64,000 bases of DNA from Micromonospora marina (GTDB lineage: Bacteria; Actinomycetota; Actinomycetes; Mycobacteriales; Micromonosporaceae): positions 107,760-171,759 of the forward strand of contig NZ_FMCV01000012.1 of assembly GCF_900091565.1 (NCBI RefSeq). Reading direction: 5' to 3'. Made by a program: the position numbers and the translations under genes. Shown one piece after another: positions 1 to 8,341 of this stretch. How positions within the stretch are numbered: the first letter of the stretch is position 1; each line of letters opens with the position of its first letter. The notes beneath the pieces were generated by a model. It was not told the origin of the DNA and did not search any database. It was given only the letters and a program-made list of their open reading frames with translations.

Positions 1-580
1 CCTCGGCCAGCACGCGGGGGATCTCGTCGGCGGTCTGCACCAGGAAGTTGTGCTTGGTGATGGGCAGCGTGATGCCCTGGATGTCGGCCTCCTGGAAGGC
101 GTCGGTGCCGATCGACGGCCGCGCCACCTGGCCGGTGATCGCCACCATCGGGACCGAGTCCATGTACGCGTCGGCGATCGGGGTCACCAGGTTCGTCGCG
201 CCCGGCCCGGAGGTGGCGATGCAGACGCCGACCCGGCCGGTGGCCTGCGCGTAACCGGTGGCCGCGTGCCCCGCGCCCTGCTCGTGGCGGACCAGGATGT
301 GCCGGACCGAGGAGTCGTAGAGCGGGTCGTAGGCGGGCAGGATCGCGCCGCCCGGGATGCCGAAGACCACGTCGACGCCGAGCGCCTCGAGCGACCGCAC
401 GAGCGAACCGGCGCCCGAGACCTGCGCGGCGGCGGGTTCCCGTACGGGCGTCTCGGCCGTGGCGGCCCCCGGAACGGTACGGCCGGGGCGGGCAGCGGGG
501 TCGGAGTCACCGGCCGCGCCGGTGCCGGAGCGGGCCCGGCGGGCGGAGTGGGCGAGGGTCTCTGGCGTGGGTCTCGTCAT
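1..580 (-). CDS. ilvB: Acetolactate synthase large subunit, N-terminal part (cut by window edge)
   Basis: ThDP-dependent enzyme that condenses pyruvate with pyruvate or 2-ketobutyrate, the first common step of valine, leucine and isoleucine synthesis. About 193 residues are present, starting at the ATG at 580-578; the frame runs off the left edge. After an Ala/Pro/Arg-rich N-terminal extension of about 50 residues, the N-terminal ThDP-binding (PYR) domain begins ([14 protein letters not shown]), followed by the catalytic glutamate in [14 protein letters not shown] and by [17 protein letters not shown]. The extension is longer than in E. coli but usual for actinobacteria. The rest of the gene, and probably ilvN and ilvC, lie to the left. 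ilvD of the same pathway is 2.7 kb away on the other strand. Upstream lies a leader with two hairpins that may attenuate transcription. Confidence 0.95.
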   Translation of the reverse strand, partial: MTRPTPETLAHSARRARSGTGAAGDSDPAARPGRTVPGAATAETPVREPAAAQVSGAGSLVRSLEALGVDVVFGIPGGAILPAYDPLYDSSVRHILVRHEQGAGHAATGYAQATGRVGVCIATSGPGATNLVTPIADAYMDSVPMVAITGQVARPSIGTDAFQEADIQGITLPITKHNFLVQTADEIPRVLAE

Positions 581-663
581 GGCGGTTCAAGCCTTCGGAA
601 GTTGAGTGGGTGACGCGCTTCTCAGGATGGGACGGAGGGTCCCGGCGATGGTCCGACGGCAAC

Positions 664-693
664 AAAAAAGCCCACGTGCAGGATGCACGGGGC
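664..693 (-). terminator. Intrinsic terminator-type hairpin with T6 tract
   Basis: Stem GCCC-CGTGCA / TGCACG-GGGC with one bulged T and the loop TCC, followed by TTTTTT on the minus strand. It lies between the end of the GGDEF-EAL gene at 761 and the ilvB start at 580, so it either ends the former transcript or acts as the attenuator of the latter. Confidence 0.75.
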
Positions 694-780
694 CAGCGCA
701 CTCTCGGTGGGAGAGTGCGCTCAGGTAAGTACTCGCGGCGACCGGTTCGACGACATGCGGCTAAGCCTGACGCATCTCAC
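664..780 (-). promoter_or_regulatory. Candidate ilvB leader: short peptide plus two consecutive hairpins
   Basis: Reading leftward, a short frame (GTG at 780, or ATG at 756) ends with CGA GTA CTT ACC TGA at 735-721, codons for Arg-Val-Leu-Thr that are rare in this GC-rich genome. The stop is followed at once by a perfect 10-bp hairpin (720-696, arms GCGCACTCTC/GAGAGTGCGC) and then by a hairpin with six Ts (693-664). Leader peptides with branched-chain codons followed by a terminator are known to attenuate actinobacterial ilvB operons. The layout fits, but only one Val and one Leu codon precede the stop, so this is inference. The hairpins could instead simply terminate the upstream GGDEF-EAL gene. 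Confidence 0.45.
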
Positions 781-3196
781 GCGATGAGTCAACTGATCCC
801 ACATTCTGGTTCACGGACGTGGGCGTGTCGGTCGCCGGCACCCCCTGCACACCCGGTGCGAACTGCGAAGATCCCTCCATCGGGGGACGCGGGGCGGGCG
901 GGTTGTTGCGCAGCCGGGGCAGCAGCGGCGACGGGGCCCGCGCCGGCGCGGGCGGCGGCACCGGCGGCATCGCGGTGTGCCGGTTGCCGGGTGCCGTGGC
1001 CGCCTCCAGCATCGCCTCCAGGTGCTCGGCCGGTACGCCCCAGCCGAACAGCGCGCCCTGGCCGAACCGGCAGCCGGCGGCCACCACGGCGGCCAGCTCG
1101 GCCGGGTTGGTGACGCCCTCGGCGATCACCTCCAGCCCCAACTGGTGACCCAGGCGCATGACGATGTCGACCATCGGGGCGAACGCCGGGCCGTCCCGTC
1201 CGACCGGCCGTACCGGTTCGTGCTCGGCGACCAGACTGTGGTCGATCTTGAGGATGTCGATCGGCAGCCGCCGGAGCTGGCCGAGCGACGAGTAACCGGC
1301 GCCGAAGTCGTCGAGTGCGATCCGGACGCCGGTCAGCCGCAGCGCGGTGAGCCGCCGGATCAGCTCGTCCAGGTCGGTGGCGACCGCGTGCTCGGTCACC
1401 TCCAGCACCAGCCGCTGCGGCGGCACGTGGTGCGCGCGCAGCGCGTCGGCGACCTGGACCACGTACTCCGGGGCGTGCAGCTCGCGCGGCGACACGTTCA
1501 CCGACACCCAGACGTCGTGCCCGTCGGCCAGCCAGCGGGAGAGCTGGTAGCAGGCCTGGTGCAGCACCCACGCGCCGAGCTTGGCGATCATCCCGCACTC
1601 CTCGGCCAGCGGGATGAACTCGTCCGGCCGGACGTTGCCCAGCTCCGGGTGCCGCCACCGCAGCAGCGCCTCCGCGCCGACCGGCCGCACCGACGGCAGC
1701 GAGGCCACCGGCTGGAAGACCAGCCGCAGTTCGTCGCGCTCGATCGCGCCACGCAGCTCGTGCTCCATCCGGGTACGCCGGCTCAGCAACTGGTCGTACG
1801 TGGCGTCGTAGTGCTCGATCCGGTTCTTGCCCCGCTGCTTGGCGTAGCGCAGCGCCAGGTCGGCGTTGCGCAGCAGCAGTTCCACGTCCTGCTCGCCGTG
1901 CCCGGCGGCCACTCCGATGCTCACCGACAGGAAGACCGGCAGGTCCCCCTGCTCGTACGGGCGGCCGAGCACCCCGAGCAGGCGGTCGGCGACCGGGCCG
2001 GGCCCGGCCGACCCGTGCATCAGCACCGCGAACTCGTCGCCGCCGAGCCGGGCCGCCAGGTCACCCGGGCGCAGGTTGCCCCGCAGCCGCCGCCCCACCT
2101 CGATCAGCACCGCGTCGCCGACGTCGTGCCCACGCATGTCGTTGACGTTCTTGAAGCCGTCGAGGTCGAGCCCGAGCAGTACGCACGGCATGCCCGCATC
2201 GGCACTGCGGTGCAGGGCGCGCAGCAGCCCGCGCCGGTTCGCCAGCCCGGTCAGCGGGTCGGTGTGCGCCAGCTCGCGGAAGTGCGCCTCCCGTTCGGCC
2301 AGCCGGATCGCGTAGCCACGCACGTCGTTGAGGGCCAGATATTGCCGGGTCACCAGGGCGAACCCCTCGACGGTGCCGGCCACGATCGCGTACCCGTCGA
2401 ACCCGCCGCCCTGCACCAGGTGGTAGATCGCGGAGGCGGCCATGGCGAACATCGGCACGAAGGCGTACTCGCCGTCGCGGCGGATGAAGTCGACGTCGAG
2501 CTGTGTCAGGTCGGCGCGGCGCCCGGCCACGGCGGTGGCCAGCAGACCGGCGGCGGTCAGCACCGCGCCGGTGAGCACCATGCCCGGGCCGGCCTGGCAG
2601 AGCCCGGCGGACACGCCCAACCCACCGGCCGTCACCGCTGTCGCGCCGGCGGCGAGCAGCGTGAGCCACCCGCGCGGCGGCGCGACCCGGAGCACGACGA
2701 TCACGGTGAGCCCGGTGGTGAGCGCCGCGCTCACGGTGGCCAGCACGATCGGCAGGCAGGCGACGGGGGTGGCGCCGCCGAGCAGCCGGGTCGGCTCGCT
2801 GAACGCCACCCAGCCGACGAACCAGAGCGCGCTGCCCATGATCAGGCCGTCGAGCAGCAGCCGGGCGGTGGCGGCCCGGGTCGCCGCCGCGCCGGGCAGG
2901 CGCAGCACGGCGGCGCCGAGGCCGAGCGCGGCGAGCGTCGTACCGGCCGCGACGAGGACCGCCCACCCGGTCCGCTGGCCCTGCCGGTGCGCCCAGTGGT
3001 CACCGGCGGCCAGCAGGCCGCCGAGACCGACCACGAGGCTGAACAGGGCGGCACCGGCGGCGACCGCGAGCAGCAGGTGGGCCGGGCGGCGAGGGCCGGT
3101 GCGGTGCCGCACCGACGCGGCGAGCAGCACGGCGGCACCGGCCGCGGCGATCCCGCTCAACACCGCGACGGTGACCATCCCCGGGGACGACTGCAC
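761..3196 (-). CDS. Membrane-bound GGDEF-EAL cyclic di-GMP protein
   Basis: An 811-residue protein predicted to make and/or degrade c-di-GMP at the membrane. Residues 8 to about 285 are a run of hydrophobic helices, probably 8-9 membrane segments. A GGDEF domain follows from DPLTGL at about 313, with an intact GGDEF motif at 385-389 and an RxxD inhibitory site (RPGD) five residues before it. The EAL domain has EALLRW at 509-514, [27 protein letters not shown] and AEGV, so the usual catalytic and metal-binding residues look present. The ATG at 3196 is used; an internal Met at codon 7 is an alternative. It is one of three GGDEF-EAL proteins in the window, all on the minus strand. Which activity dominates cannot be read from the sequence. 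Confidence 0.93.
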   Translation of the reverse strand: MQSSPGMVTVAVLSGIAAAGAAVLLAASVRHRTGPRRPAHLLLAVAAGAALFSLVVGLGGLLAAGDHWAHRQGQRTGWAVLVAAGTTLAALGLGAAVLRLPGAAATRAATARLLLDGLIMGSALWFVGWVAFSEPTRLLGGATPVACLPIVLATVSAALTTGLTVIVVLRVAPPRGWLTLLAAGATAVTAGGLGVSAGLCQAGPGMVLTGAVLTAAGLLATAVAGRRADLTQLDVDFIRRDGEYAFVPMFAMAASAIYHLVQGGGFDGYAIVAGTVEGFALVTRQYLALNDVRGYAIRLAEREAHFRELAHTDPLTGLANRRGLLRALHRSADAGMPCVLLGLDLDGFKNVNDMRGHDVGDAVLIEVGRRLRGNLRPGDLAARLGGDEFAVLMHGSAGPGPVADRLLGVLGRPYEQGDLPVFLSVSIGVAAGHGEQDVELLLRNADLALRYAKQRGKNRIEHYDATYDQLLSRRTRMEHELRGAIERDELRLVFQPVASLPSVRPVGAEALLRWRHPELGNVRPDEFIPLAEECGMIAKLGAWVLHQACYQLSRWLADGHDVWVSVNVSPRELHAPEYVVQVADALRAHHVPPQRLVLEVTEHAVATDLDELIRRLTALRLTGVRIALDDFGAGYSSLGQLRRLPIDILKIDHSLVAEHEPVRPVGRDGPAFAPMVDIVMRLGHQLGLEVIAEGVTNPAELAAVVAAGCRFGQGALFGWGVPAEHLEAMLEAATAPGNRHTAMPPVPPPAPARAPSPLLPRLRNNPPAPRPPMEGSSQFAPGVQGVPATDTPTSVNQNVGSVDSSREMRQA

Positions 3197-3306
3197 GCGT
3201 CAACTCTGCCGGATCAGCGCCTCCCGTGGGGCACCGGGTGTGCAACTGTTGGGACACAGGGTGCGCGCCGGGGGATCGCCGCGCCGATGGTGTCAGACTG
3301 GTTGTC

Positions 3307-5154
3307 ATGCCTGAGCTGCGGTCGAGGACCTCCACCCACGGTCGGACGATGGCCGGCGCCCGGGCCCTGTGGCGGGCCACCGGGATGACCGACGACGACT
3401 TCGGCAAGCCGATCGTCGCCATCGCGAACAGTTTCACCCAGTTCGTACCCGGCCACGTCCACCTCAAGGACCTCGGCGGCCTGGTCGCCGACGCGGTCGC
3501 CGAGGCCGGCGGCGTCGGCCGGGAGTTCAACACGATCGCCGTGGACGACGGCATCGCCATGGGCCACGGCGGCATGCTCTACTCGCTGCCCAGCCGGGAG
3601 CTGATCGCCGACGCGGTGGAGTACATGGTCAACGCGCACTGCGCGGACGCCCTGGTCTGCATCTCCAACTGCGACAAGATCACTCCGGGCATGCTGCTCG
3701 CCGCGCTGCGGCTCGACATCCCGACCGTCTTCGTCTCCGGCGGCCCGATGGAGGCCGGCAAGACGGTGGCGATCGAGGGCGTGGTGCACAGCAAGATCGA
3801 CCTGATCGACGCCATGATCGCCTCCTCGAACGAGGCCGTCACCGACGACCAGCTCGGCGAGATCGAGCGCTCCGCGTGCCCGACCTGCGGCTCCTGCTCC
3901 GGCATGTTCACCGCCAACTCGATGAACTGCCTCACCGAGGCCATCGGCCTGGCGCTGCCCGGCAACGGGTCGACGCTGGCCACCCATGCCGCGCGGCGGT
4001 CGCTGTTCGTCGAGGCCGGGCGCACCATCGTCGAGATCGCCAAGCAGTGGTACGACAACGACGACGCCTCCGTGCTGCCGCGCTCGATCGCCGGCCGGGA
4101 GGCGTTCGAGAACGCGGTCGCCCTCGACGTGGCGATGGGCGGCTCCACGAACACGGTGCTGCACCTGCTCGCCGCCGCCCGCGAGGCGGAGCTGGACTTC
4201 GGCGTCGCCGACATCGACGCGATCTCCCGCCGGGTGCCGTGCCTGGCCAAGGTCGCCCCGAACTCGCCGCAGTACCACATGGAGGACGTGCACCGGGCCG
4301 GTGGCATCCCGGCCATCCTCGGCGAACTGGACCGCGCCGGGCTGCTGCACCGCGACGTGCGCGCGGTCCACTCCCCCACCCTGGACCGGTGGCTGGCCGA
4401 CTGGGACGTCCGGGGCGGCTCGGCCACCCGAGAGGCGGTCGAGCTGTTCCACGCCGCGCCGGGCGGGGTGCGCACGACCGAGCCGTTCTCCACCACCAAC
4501 CGCTGGTCGTCGCTGGACACCGACGCGGCCGGCGGCTGCATCAGGGACTCCGAGCACGCCTACAGCGCCGACGGCGGCCTGGCCATCCTGCACGGCAACC
4601 TCGCGCCGGCCGGGTGCGTGGTGAAGACCGCCGGTGTGCCCGAGGAGTGCCTGATCTTCCGCGGCCCGGCCAAGGTCTACGAGTCTCAGGACGACGCGGT
4701 GACCGCGATCCTCGCCAAGGAGATCGTCGCCGGGGACGTGGTGGTGATCCGGTACGAGGGCCCGAAGGGCGGCCCCGGCATGCAGGAGATGCTCTACCCC
4801 ACCTCGTTCCTCAAGGGCCGTGGGCTGGGGCGCTCCTGCGCGCTGCTGACCGACGGCCGGTTCTCCGGCGGCACCTCCGGCCTGTCCATCGGGCACGTCT
4901 CCCCGGAGGCGGCCTCCGGCGGGCTGATCGCGCTGGTCCGCGAGGGCGACGAGATCGTCATCGACATCCCGGGCCGGTCGATCGAGCTGAATGTGCCCGC
5001 CGACGAGCTTGAGGCGCGCCGGGTGGCCGAGGAGAAGCGGGACCGCCCGTACACCCCTGTCGACCGGCAGCGTCCGGTGTCGGCGGCGCTGCGCGCGTAC
5101 GCGTCGATGGCGACCTCGGCCAGCGACGGCGCCTACCGCCGCGTCCCCGAGTGA
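3307..5154 (+). CDS. ilvD: Dihydroxy-acid dehydratase
   Basis: Removes water from 2,3-dihydroxy-isovalerate or -methylvalerate to give the 2-keto acids that are the last common intermediates of branched-chain amino acid synthesis. The protein is 615 residues, as expected for IlvD. Iron-sulfur cysteines sit in [12 protein letters not shown] and in [17 protein letters not shown]; the C-terminal part ends in the conserved swivel domain with [19 protein letters not shown]. An in-frame extension upstream to 3226 is open but reads as non-family sequence, so [19 protein letters not shown] at 3307 is taken as the start. It is transcribed away from the GGDEF-EAL gene. The downstream stop is followed immediately by a dispersed repeat. 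Confidence 0.97.
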   Translation: MPELRSRTSTHGRTMAGARALWRATGMTDDDFGKPIVAIANSFTQFVPGHVHLKDLGGLVADAVAEAGGVGREFNTIAVDDGIAMGHGGMLYSLPSRELIADAVEYMVNAHCADALVCISNCDKITPGMLLAALRLDIPTVFVSGGPMEAGKTVAIEGVVHSKIDLIDAMIASSNEAVTDDQLGEIERSACPTCGSCSGMFTANSMNCLTEAIGLALPGNGSTLATHAARRSLFVEAGRTIVEIAKQWYDNDDASVLPRSIAGREAFENAVALDVAMGGSTNTVLHLLAAAREAELDFGVADIDAISRRVPCLAKVAPNSPQYHMEDVHRAGGIPAILGELDRAGLLHRDVRAVHSPTLDRWLADWDVRGGSATREAVELFHAAPGGVRTTEPFSTTNRWSSLDTDAAGGCIRDSEHAYSADGGLAILHGNLAPAGCVVKTAGVPEECLIFRGPAKVYESQDDAVTAILAKEIVAGDVVVIRYEGPKGGPGMQEMLYPTSFLKGRGLGRSCALLTDGRFSGGTSGLSIGHVSPEAASGGLIALVREGDEIVIDIPGRSIELNVPADELEARRVAEEKRDRPYTPVDRQRPVSAALRAYASMATSASDGAYRRVPE

Positions 5155-5155
5155 C

Positions 5156-5212
5156 GTAAGGAAGGGCCCCTTCTTAACGCCTCCGGTAGAGGAGGGGGCC
5201 CTTCTTAACGCC
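5156..5212. repeat. Dispersed intergenic repeat, copy 1
   Basis: Two half-copies of a palindrome-like unit (GTAAGGAAGGGCCCCTTCTT and GGAGGGGGCCCTTCTTAACG) are joined by CGCCTCCGGTAGA. The same arrangement occurs at 49632-49688 and an inverted-order version at 21163-21220. All three lie directly behind gene ends. The GGGCCC centre gives each half-copy hairpin potential, so it may also terminate transcription of ilvD. Confidence 0.85.
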
Positions 5213-5222
5213 CGCGCGCCGG

Positions 5223-5228
5223 TAGGAT
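5223..5228 (+). promoter_or_regulatory. -10 box of a probable leaderless promoter
   Basis: TAGGAT lies 8 bases before the GTG at 5237, and no Shine-Dalgarno sequence can be placed between them. This is the usual spacing for actinobacterial leaderless transcripts. Confidence 0.5.
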
Positions 5229-5236
5229 CCGGCGGC

Positions 5237-5959
5237 GTGGAGACGACTGTGAGTTACGCGCGACTGGTCCGGCCGGCGATCGACCGGGTCTACGTGGGCG
5301 CCCGCTGGGCAGCCCGCGCCCGGATGGAGGCGTTCTACGCCGAGCGGGGCTGCACACTCGGCGCGGAGAGCAGCTTCTTCTCCGGAGTGCTGGCCCGGCC
5401 GATGCCCGCCGAGGCGCTGGCCGACGGCCTGGTCTACACGTCCGGAAGCATGGCCGAGGAGCTGGAGCAGGGCGTCGTCGTCCGGGACGCCGACGGCGCC
5501 TGGCACCTCACCGAGCTGGGCCGCGAGCTGACGCTGTTCGCCCAGCGGGCGACCGGTGAGGCCGCCGAGGAACTGTGGACCATGCTGCCCGGGGTGCTGC
5601 CCGGGCTGAGCGTCGTGCCCCGCCTCGCCGACCTGGTCGGCCGGGTGCTGACGCACGCGCAGGCCAGCGGCGGGCCGGTGTTCCGGGCGATGTCCCCGCC
5701 GTACGAGCCGGAGGGCGCCTCCCCGGCGCTGCTGCTCGTCACCCGGCTGGGCTCGCTGCGGCACCACCGCGCCGACGCGCACCGGGCCGCGTGGCGGGCC
5801 GCCGGGCTGACCGCCGACGAGATCCGCGCGCTGCCGGACGGCCCGCGACGCGCGGCGATCGAGGCGGACACCGATCGCCGCGACGAACCGGCGTACGCGG
5901 CGCTGACCGAGGCCGAGCGGTGGGAACTACTGTCCGGCCTCGCCGCCCTGCCCAACTAG
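5237..5959 (+). CDS. SCO6745-like protein, function unknown
   Basis: A 240-residue, largely helical soluble protein. The opening (YARLVRPAIDRVYVGARWAARARMEA, broken here only by description), the segment GVVVRDADGAWHLTELGREL that resembles a winged-helix wing, and the paired HHRADAHRAAW/LTADEIRALP region match a family widespread in actinobacteria, usually named after SCO6745 of Streptomyces coelicolor. No catalytic motif is visible and no function is known to me. The GTG at 5237 is chosen because it follows a -10 box at leaderless distance; a second in-frame GTG at 5249 is possible. A strong hairpin separates it from the convergent small gene. Confidence 0.75.
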   Translation: METTVSYARLVRPAIDRVYVGARWAARARMEAFYAERGCTLGAESSFFSGVLARPMPAEALADGLVYTSGSMAEELEQGVVVRDADGAWHLTELGRELTLFAQRATGEAAEELWTMLPGVLPGLSVVPRLADLVGRVLTHAQASGGPVFRAMSPPYEPEGASPALLLVTRLGSLRHHRADAHRAAWRAAGLTADEIRALPDGPRRAAIEADTDRRDEPAYAALTEAERWELLSGLAALPN

Positions 5960-5985
5960 CGCCCCGCGGCCTCCACCGCCACCGG

Positions 5986-6036
5986 GTGGAACGCCATGGG
6001 TGTCTACGGACCCTTTTGACACCCATGGCGTTCCAC
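5986..6036. terminator. Bidirectional terminator, perfect 19-bp stem
   Basis: GTGGAACGCCATGGGTGTC at 5986-6004 is repeated in perfect inversion at 6018-6036, with a 13-base loop ending in four Ts. It sits exactly between two convergent genes and ends one base before the stop codon of the minus-strand gene. Confidence 0.85.
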
Positions 6037-6210
6037 TCACCGCTGGGTGGGGTCCTCCTCGGCCGGTGCGGTGCCGTCGACGGGCAGGCCGAACTCCGCG
6101 GGCGAGTTCTCGTCGGTGCCGTCCAGGTCCGCGTGCGGGTCCTCCGGGGTGACGTCGTCGGGGTCGGCGCCTCCGGCGTGCAGGTCGGACAGTTCAACCG
6201 GATCAGTCAT
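6037..6210 (-). CDS. Small acidic hypothetical protein
   Basis: A 57-residue protein rich in Asp, Glu and Pro with no hydrophobic segment, probably disordered. The start MTDPVELSDLH at 6210 follows an AGGA ribosome-binding sequence; an upstream open frame to 6330 reads as Arg/Pro-rich shadow sequence and is not used. It is the last gene of a possible transcript from the TetR gene upstream (44 bases away). Function unknown. Confidence 0.6.
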   Translation of the reverse strand: MTDPVELSDLHAGGADPDDVTPEDPHADLDGTDENSPAEFGLPVDGTAPAEEDPTQR

Positions 6211-6254
6211 GCCGTCCTGGTACCCCGCAGGTGCCGCCCGAACCCGCCGGGACG

Positions 6255-6956
6255 TCAGCGCGGCCGGTGCCGCTCCAGGCCGTCGAAGAGCAGGTCGAGG
6301 GTGAACTCGAACTCGGTCTGACTGTCGCACCAGCCGAGCGTCGGGTCCGCCGCGTCGTGCGTCTCGGCGGCGACCATGGCGGCCAGGTGCGGCAGTCGTT
6401 CGGCCAGCGCCGCCATCTCGGCTTCCTCGGCCTCCGCGTCGGTCTCCTCACCCGCCGACGGCTGGAACACCTCCTGCGAGAAGCCGAGCGCCAGGCTGCC
6501 GAAGGCGTGCAGCGCCCGGTGGGCGATCCGGTACGAGAAGCCGCCGTCGACGAGTGTGGCGACGATGCCGTCGTAGTAGACGTACAACCCGGCAGGGACG
6601 GCCGGACGGCCGGTGAGCAGCGCGGGGGCCCACGGGTGCCGCAGCATGACCGCACGCGCTCCGAGGAAGCGCAGCCGCAGCCGGGCCCGCCAGTCCGCGC
6701 GGGCCGCGTCCGCCTCGGCCCGGTCGGCGGCTGAGGTGATCTCGGTGACGACAGCGTCCACGAGGCCGTCGAGCAGCCCGCCCTTGCCGGGCAGGTGGTG
6801 GTAGAGCGACATCGCCTCGACACCGAGTTCGGCGGCGAGCCGGCGCATCGTGAGCGCCGCCATCCCCTCGGCGTCGACCAGGGCGATCGCGCTGACCAGG
6901 ACGCGCTCGCGGCTGAGCGGGTCCCGCGGTTTCCGCGCTCCCATCCGGCTCTCCAT
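6255..6956 (-). CDS. TetR family transcriptional regulator
   Basis: A 233-residue protein with an N-terminal TetR helix-turn-helix (residues about 14-60, with MRRLAAELGVEAMSLYHHLP) and a helical ligand-binding region like that of TetR_C-type regulators. It is divergent from the DUF4386 membrane protein, and two inverted repeats lie between them, so it probably represses itself and that gene. ATG 6956 is used; the Met at 6944 has a better-spaced GGAG and may be the true start. The ligand is unknown. Confidence 0.9.
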   Translation of the reverse strand: MESRMGARKPRDPLSRERVLVSAIALVDAEGMAALTMRRLAAELGVEAMSLYHHLPGKGGLLDGLVDAVVTEITSAADRAEADAARADWRARLRLRFLGARAVMLRHPWAPALLTGRPAVPAGLYVYYDGIVATLVDGGFSYRIAHRALHAFGSLALGFSQEVFQPSAGEETDAEAEEAEMAALAERLPHLAAMVAAETHDAADPTLGWCDSQTEFEFTLDLLFDGLERHRPR

Positions 6957-6966
6957 CTCCTCTTGA

Positions 6967-7002
6967 CCTTACAACGTATGGTCTGCCTTACGACGTAAGG
7001 CA
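6967..7002. promoter_or_regulatory. Tandem TetR operators between divergent genes
   Basis: TGCCTTACGACGTAAGGCA at 6984-7002 is a perfect palindrome with 8-base arms. CCTTACAACGTATGG at 6967-6981 is a second, imperfect copy of the same core. They lie 11-28 bases upstream of the tetR start and overlap a possible TTGACC -35 box (6964-6969) of the DUF4386 gene, so binding would block both promoters. Confidence 0.75.
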
Positions 7003-7046
7003 GCCGTTCCCCAGCGACGGCGCGTCGCACACCCCTAGGAGCCGCC

Positions 7047-7781
7047 ATGCCACAGCTGATCCGCACCGCCCGCGCGACCGGGCTGTTCTACCTCGGGCTC
7101 GCCGTCAGCGCCGCCCTGGGGTTCCTCACCGCCCGGTCCATGATCTTCGACGCCGGCGACGCCGCCACGACGCTCGCCAACCTGGTGGCCCACGAGTCGC
7201 TGGCACGCGCCGGCATCGCCCTCGAACTGCTCGTCGTCCTCACCCAGACGCTCACCGCCGTCTGGTTCTACCGGCTGTTCCGCACGGTCGACGGCACCGC
7301 CGCGGGCAGCATCGCCGCCTTCGGGCTCGTCAACGCCGTCGCGATCCTCGGCAGCGCCGCCGTCCTCGCGACGGCGCTGCAGGTCGCGACCGACGGGCCG
7401 GCCGACGCCGGCACCATCCAGCTGCTCTACCTGGTCAGCGGAAACCTGTGGGAGGTGGGCGGGCTCTTCTTCGGGCTCTGGCTGGTGCCGATGGGCTGGT
7501 GCGTGCTCCGGTCGGGTTGGCTGCCCCGGCCGCTGGGCTGGGTCCTCGTCGCCGGTGGCGTCAGCTACGTCCTCATGACGTTCGTCGCGTACCTCGCCCC
7601 CGGCGCCGGGATCGCCGGCGACCTGCTGGTGGTCCCCGCGACAGTGGGCGAGTTGTGGATCCTCGGCTATCTGATCGTCTTCGGCGCGCGGAAGCACGCG
7701 GAGACGACCGCAGGCGCGCGGAAGCGCGAGGAGACGAGTGCGCCGCCGAGCGCCCGGGCGACGCTCAGACGAGGTCGTTGA
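7047..7781 (+). CDS. DUF4386 family membrane protein
   Basis: A 244-residue integral membrane protein with about six hydrophobic helices up to residue 222 and a short charged tail. The order of helices, the GNLWEVGGLFFGLWLVPMG segment and the W-x-P-R-P-L-G-W turn are typical of DUF4386, whose function is unknown. A clear AGGAG lies before the ATG. The tail is encoded by an imperfect direct repeat (KHAETTAGARKREETSA). It is divergent from a TetR regulator with operators between them, so expression is probably induced by that regulator's ligand. Confidence 0.87.
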   Translation: MPQLIRTARATGLFYLGLAVSAALGFLTARSMIFDAGDAATTLANLVAHESLARAGIALELLVVLTQTLTAVWFYRLFRTVDGTAAGSIAAFGLVNAVAILGSAAVLATALQVATDGPADAGTIQLLYLVSGNLWEVGGLFFGLWLVPMGWCVLRSGWLPRPLGWVLVAGGVSYVLMTFVAYLAPGAGIAGDLLVVPATVGELWILGYLIVFGARKHAETTAGARKREETSAPPSARATLRRGR

Positions 7782-8244
7782 CGCAGCGCAGGACCGGGCG
7801 TCGGGTGAGCGCGTCCGCGTCGAGCGGGCCGGGCGCGTGCACGGTGAACGTCGCGCTCTCCCCCGGCAGCAGCGTCACCAGCGCCCGGTCCACCTGCGCC
7901 GCCGGCCACCGCGCGTCGCGGTCCTCGGCGAAGAACCACAGCGCGCGCTCCGCGACGGTGAGTGTCACGACGGCGGTCCGCTCCCCCGCCGGTACGGCGA
8001 CCTCAGCGGTGACCCCGGCGACCGCGGCGCGTACGGTCGACGGCTCGTCGGCGGCCCGCTCGATCTCGGCGTGCGGCTCGACCCGGCCGGTGCCATCGGC
8101 CACCGTGACCACCGGCCGGACCGACGCGAACCGGGCGGTGGACCAGGCGTGCAGGCCCCGGGGAGTGTCGCCGGCGCCGCCGTCCCGGCGATCTCCGGCG
8201 GAGCGGCGGTCGCCGGAACCGTCAGTCACCACAGTCGGTGACAC
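7765..8244 (-). pseudogene. Relic resembling a GH2 beta-mannosidase, catalytic barrel missing
   Basis: The frame encodes about 159 residues from a GTG at 8244. The first half (TARFASVRPVVTVADGTG ... AEVAVPAGERTAVVTLTV) looks like the beta-sandwich domain that follows the sugar-binding domain in GH2 beta-mannosidases. The second half (VDRALVTLLPGESATFTV ... LTRRPVLRCVNDLV) looks like the extreme C-terminus of the same enzymes. The roughly 500 residues that should lie between, including the catalytic barrel, are absent, so this reads as an internal-deletion relic. The pairing with a divergent LacI regulator is typical of sugar-utilisation loci. The family assignment is from memory of such sequences and is moderate. 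Its 3' end overlaps the DUF4386 gene by 17 bases. Confidence 0.5.
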
Positions 8245-8341
8245 AAAGTGGCCGGCGCGGCGTGCAGTAGCGTCACCAGACGCCGGTGACCCGGCGGACG
8301 AGAGCGCCCGCGAGGGCCGGACACAGTGGAGGAACGCTGCG

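Noticed and set aside
600..780. T-box or other riboswitch upstream of ilvB
   Set aside because: No T-box sequence or recognisable aptamer could be placed; only a short peptide frame and two hairpins are present.
977..3388. A very long open frame on the plus strand opposite the first GGDEF-EAL gene (about 800 codons)
   Set aside because: His/Gln/Arg/Gly-rich composition typical of antisense shadow frames in GC-rich DNA; the opposite strand has clear domain motifs.
7448..8341. N-terminal extension of the LacI regulator by about 300 codons
   Set aside because: The frame is open, but it overlaps the DUF4386 gene and the GH2-like relic in shadow composition; the helix-turn-helix begins right at the GTG at 8342.
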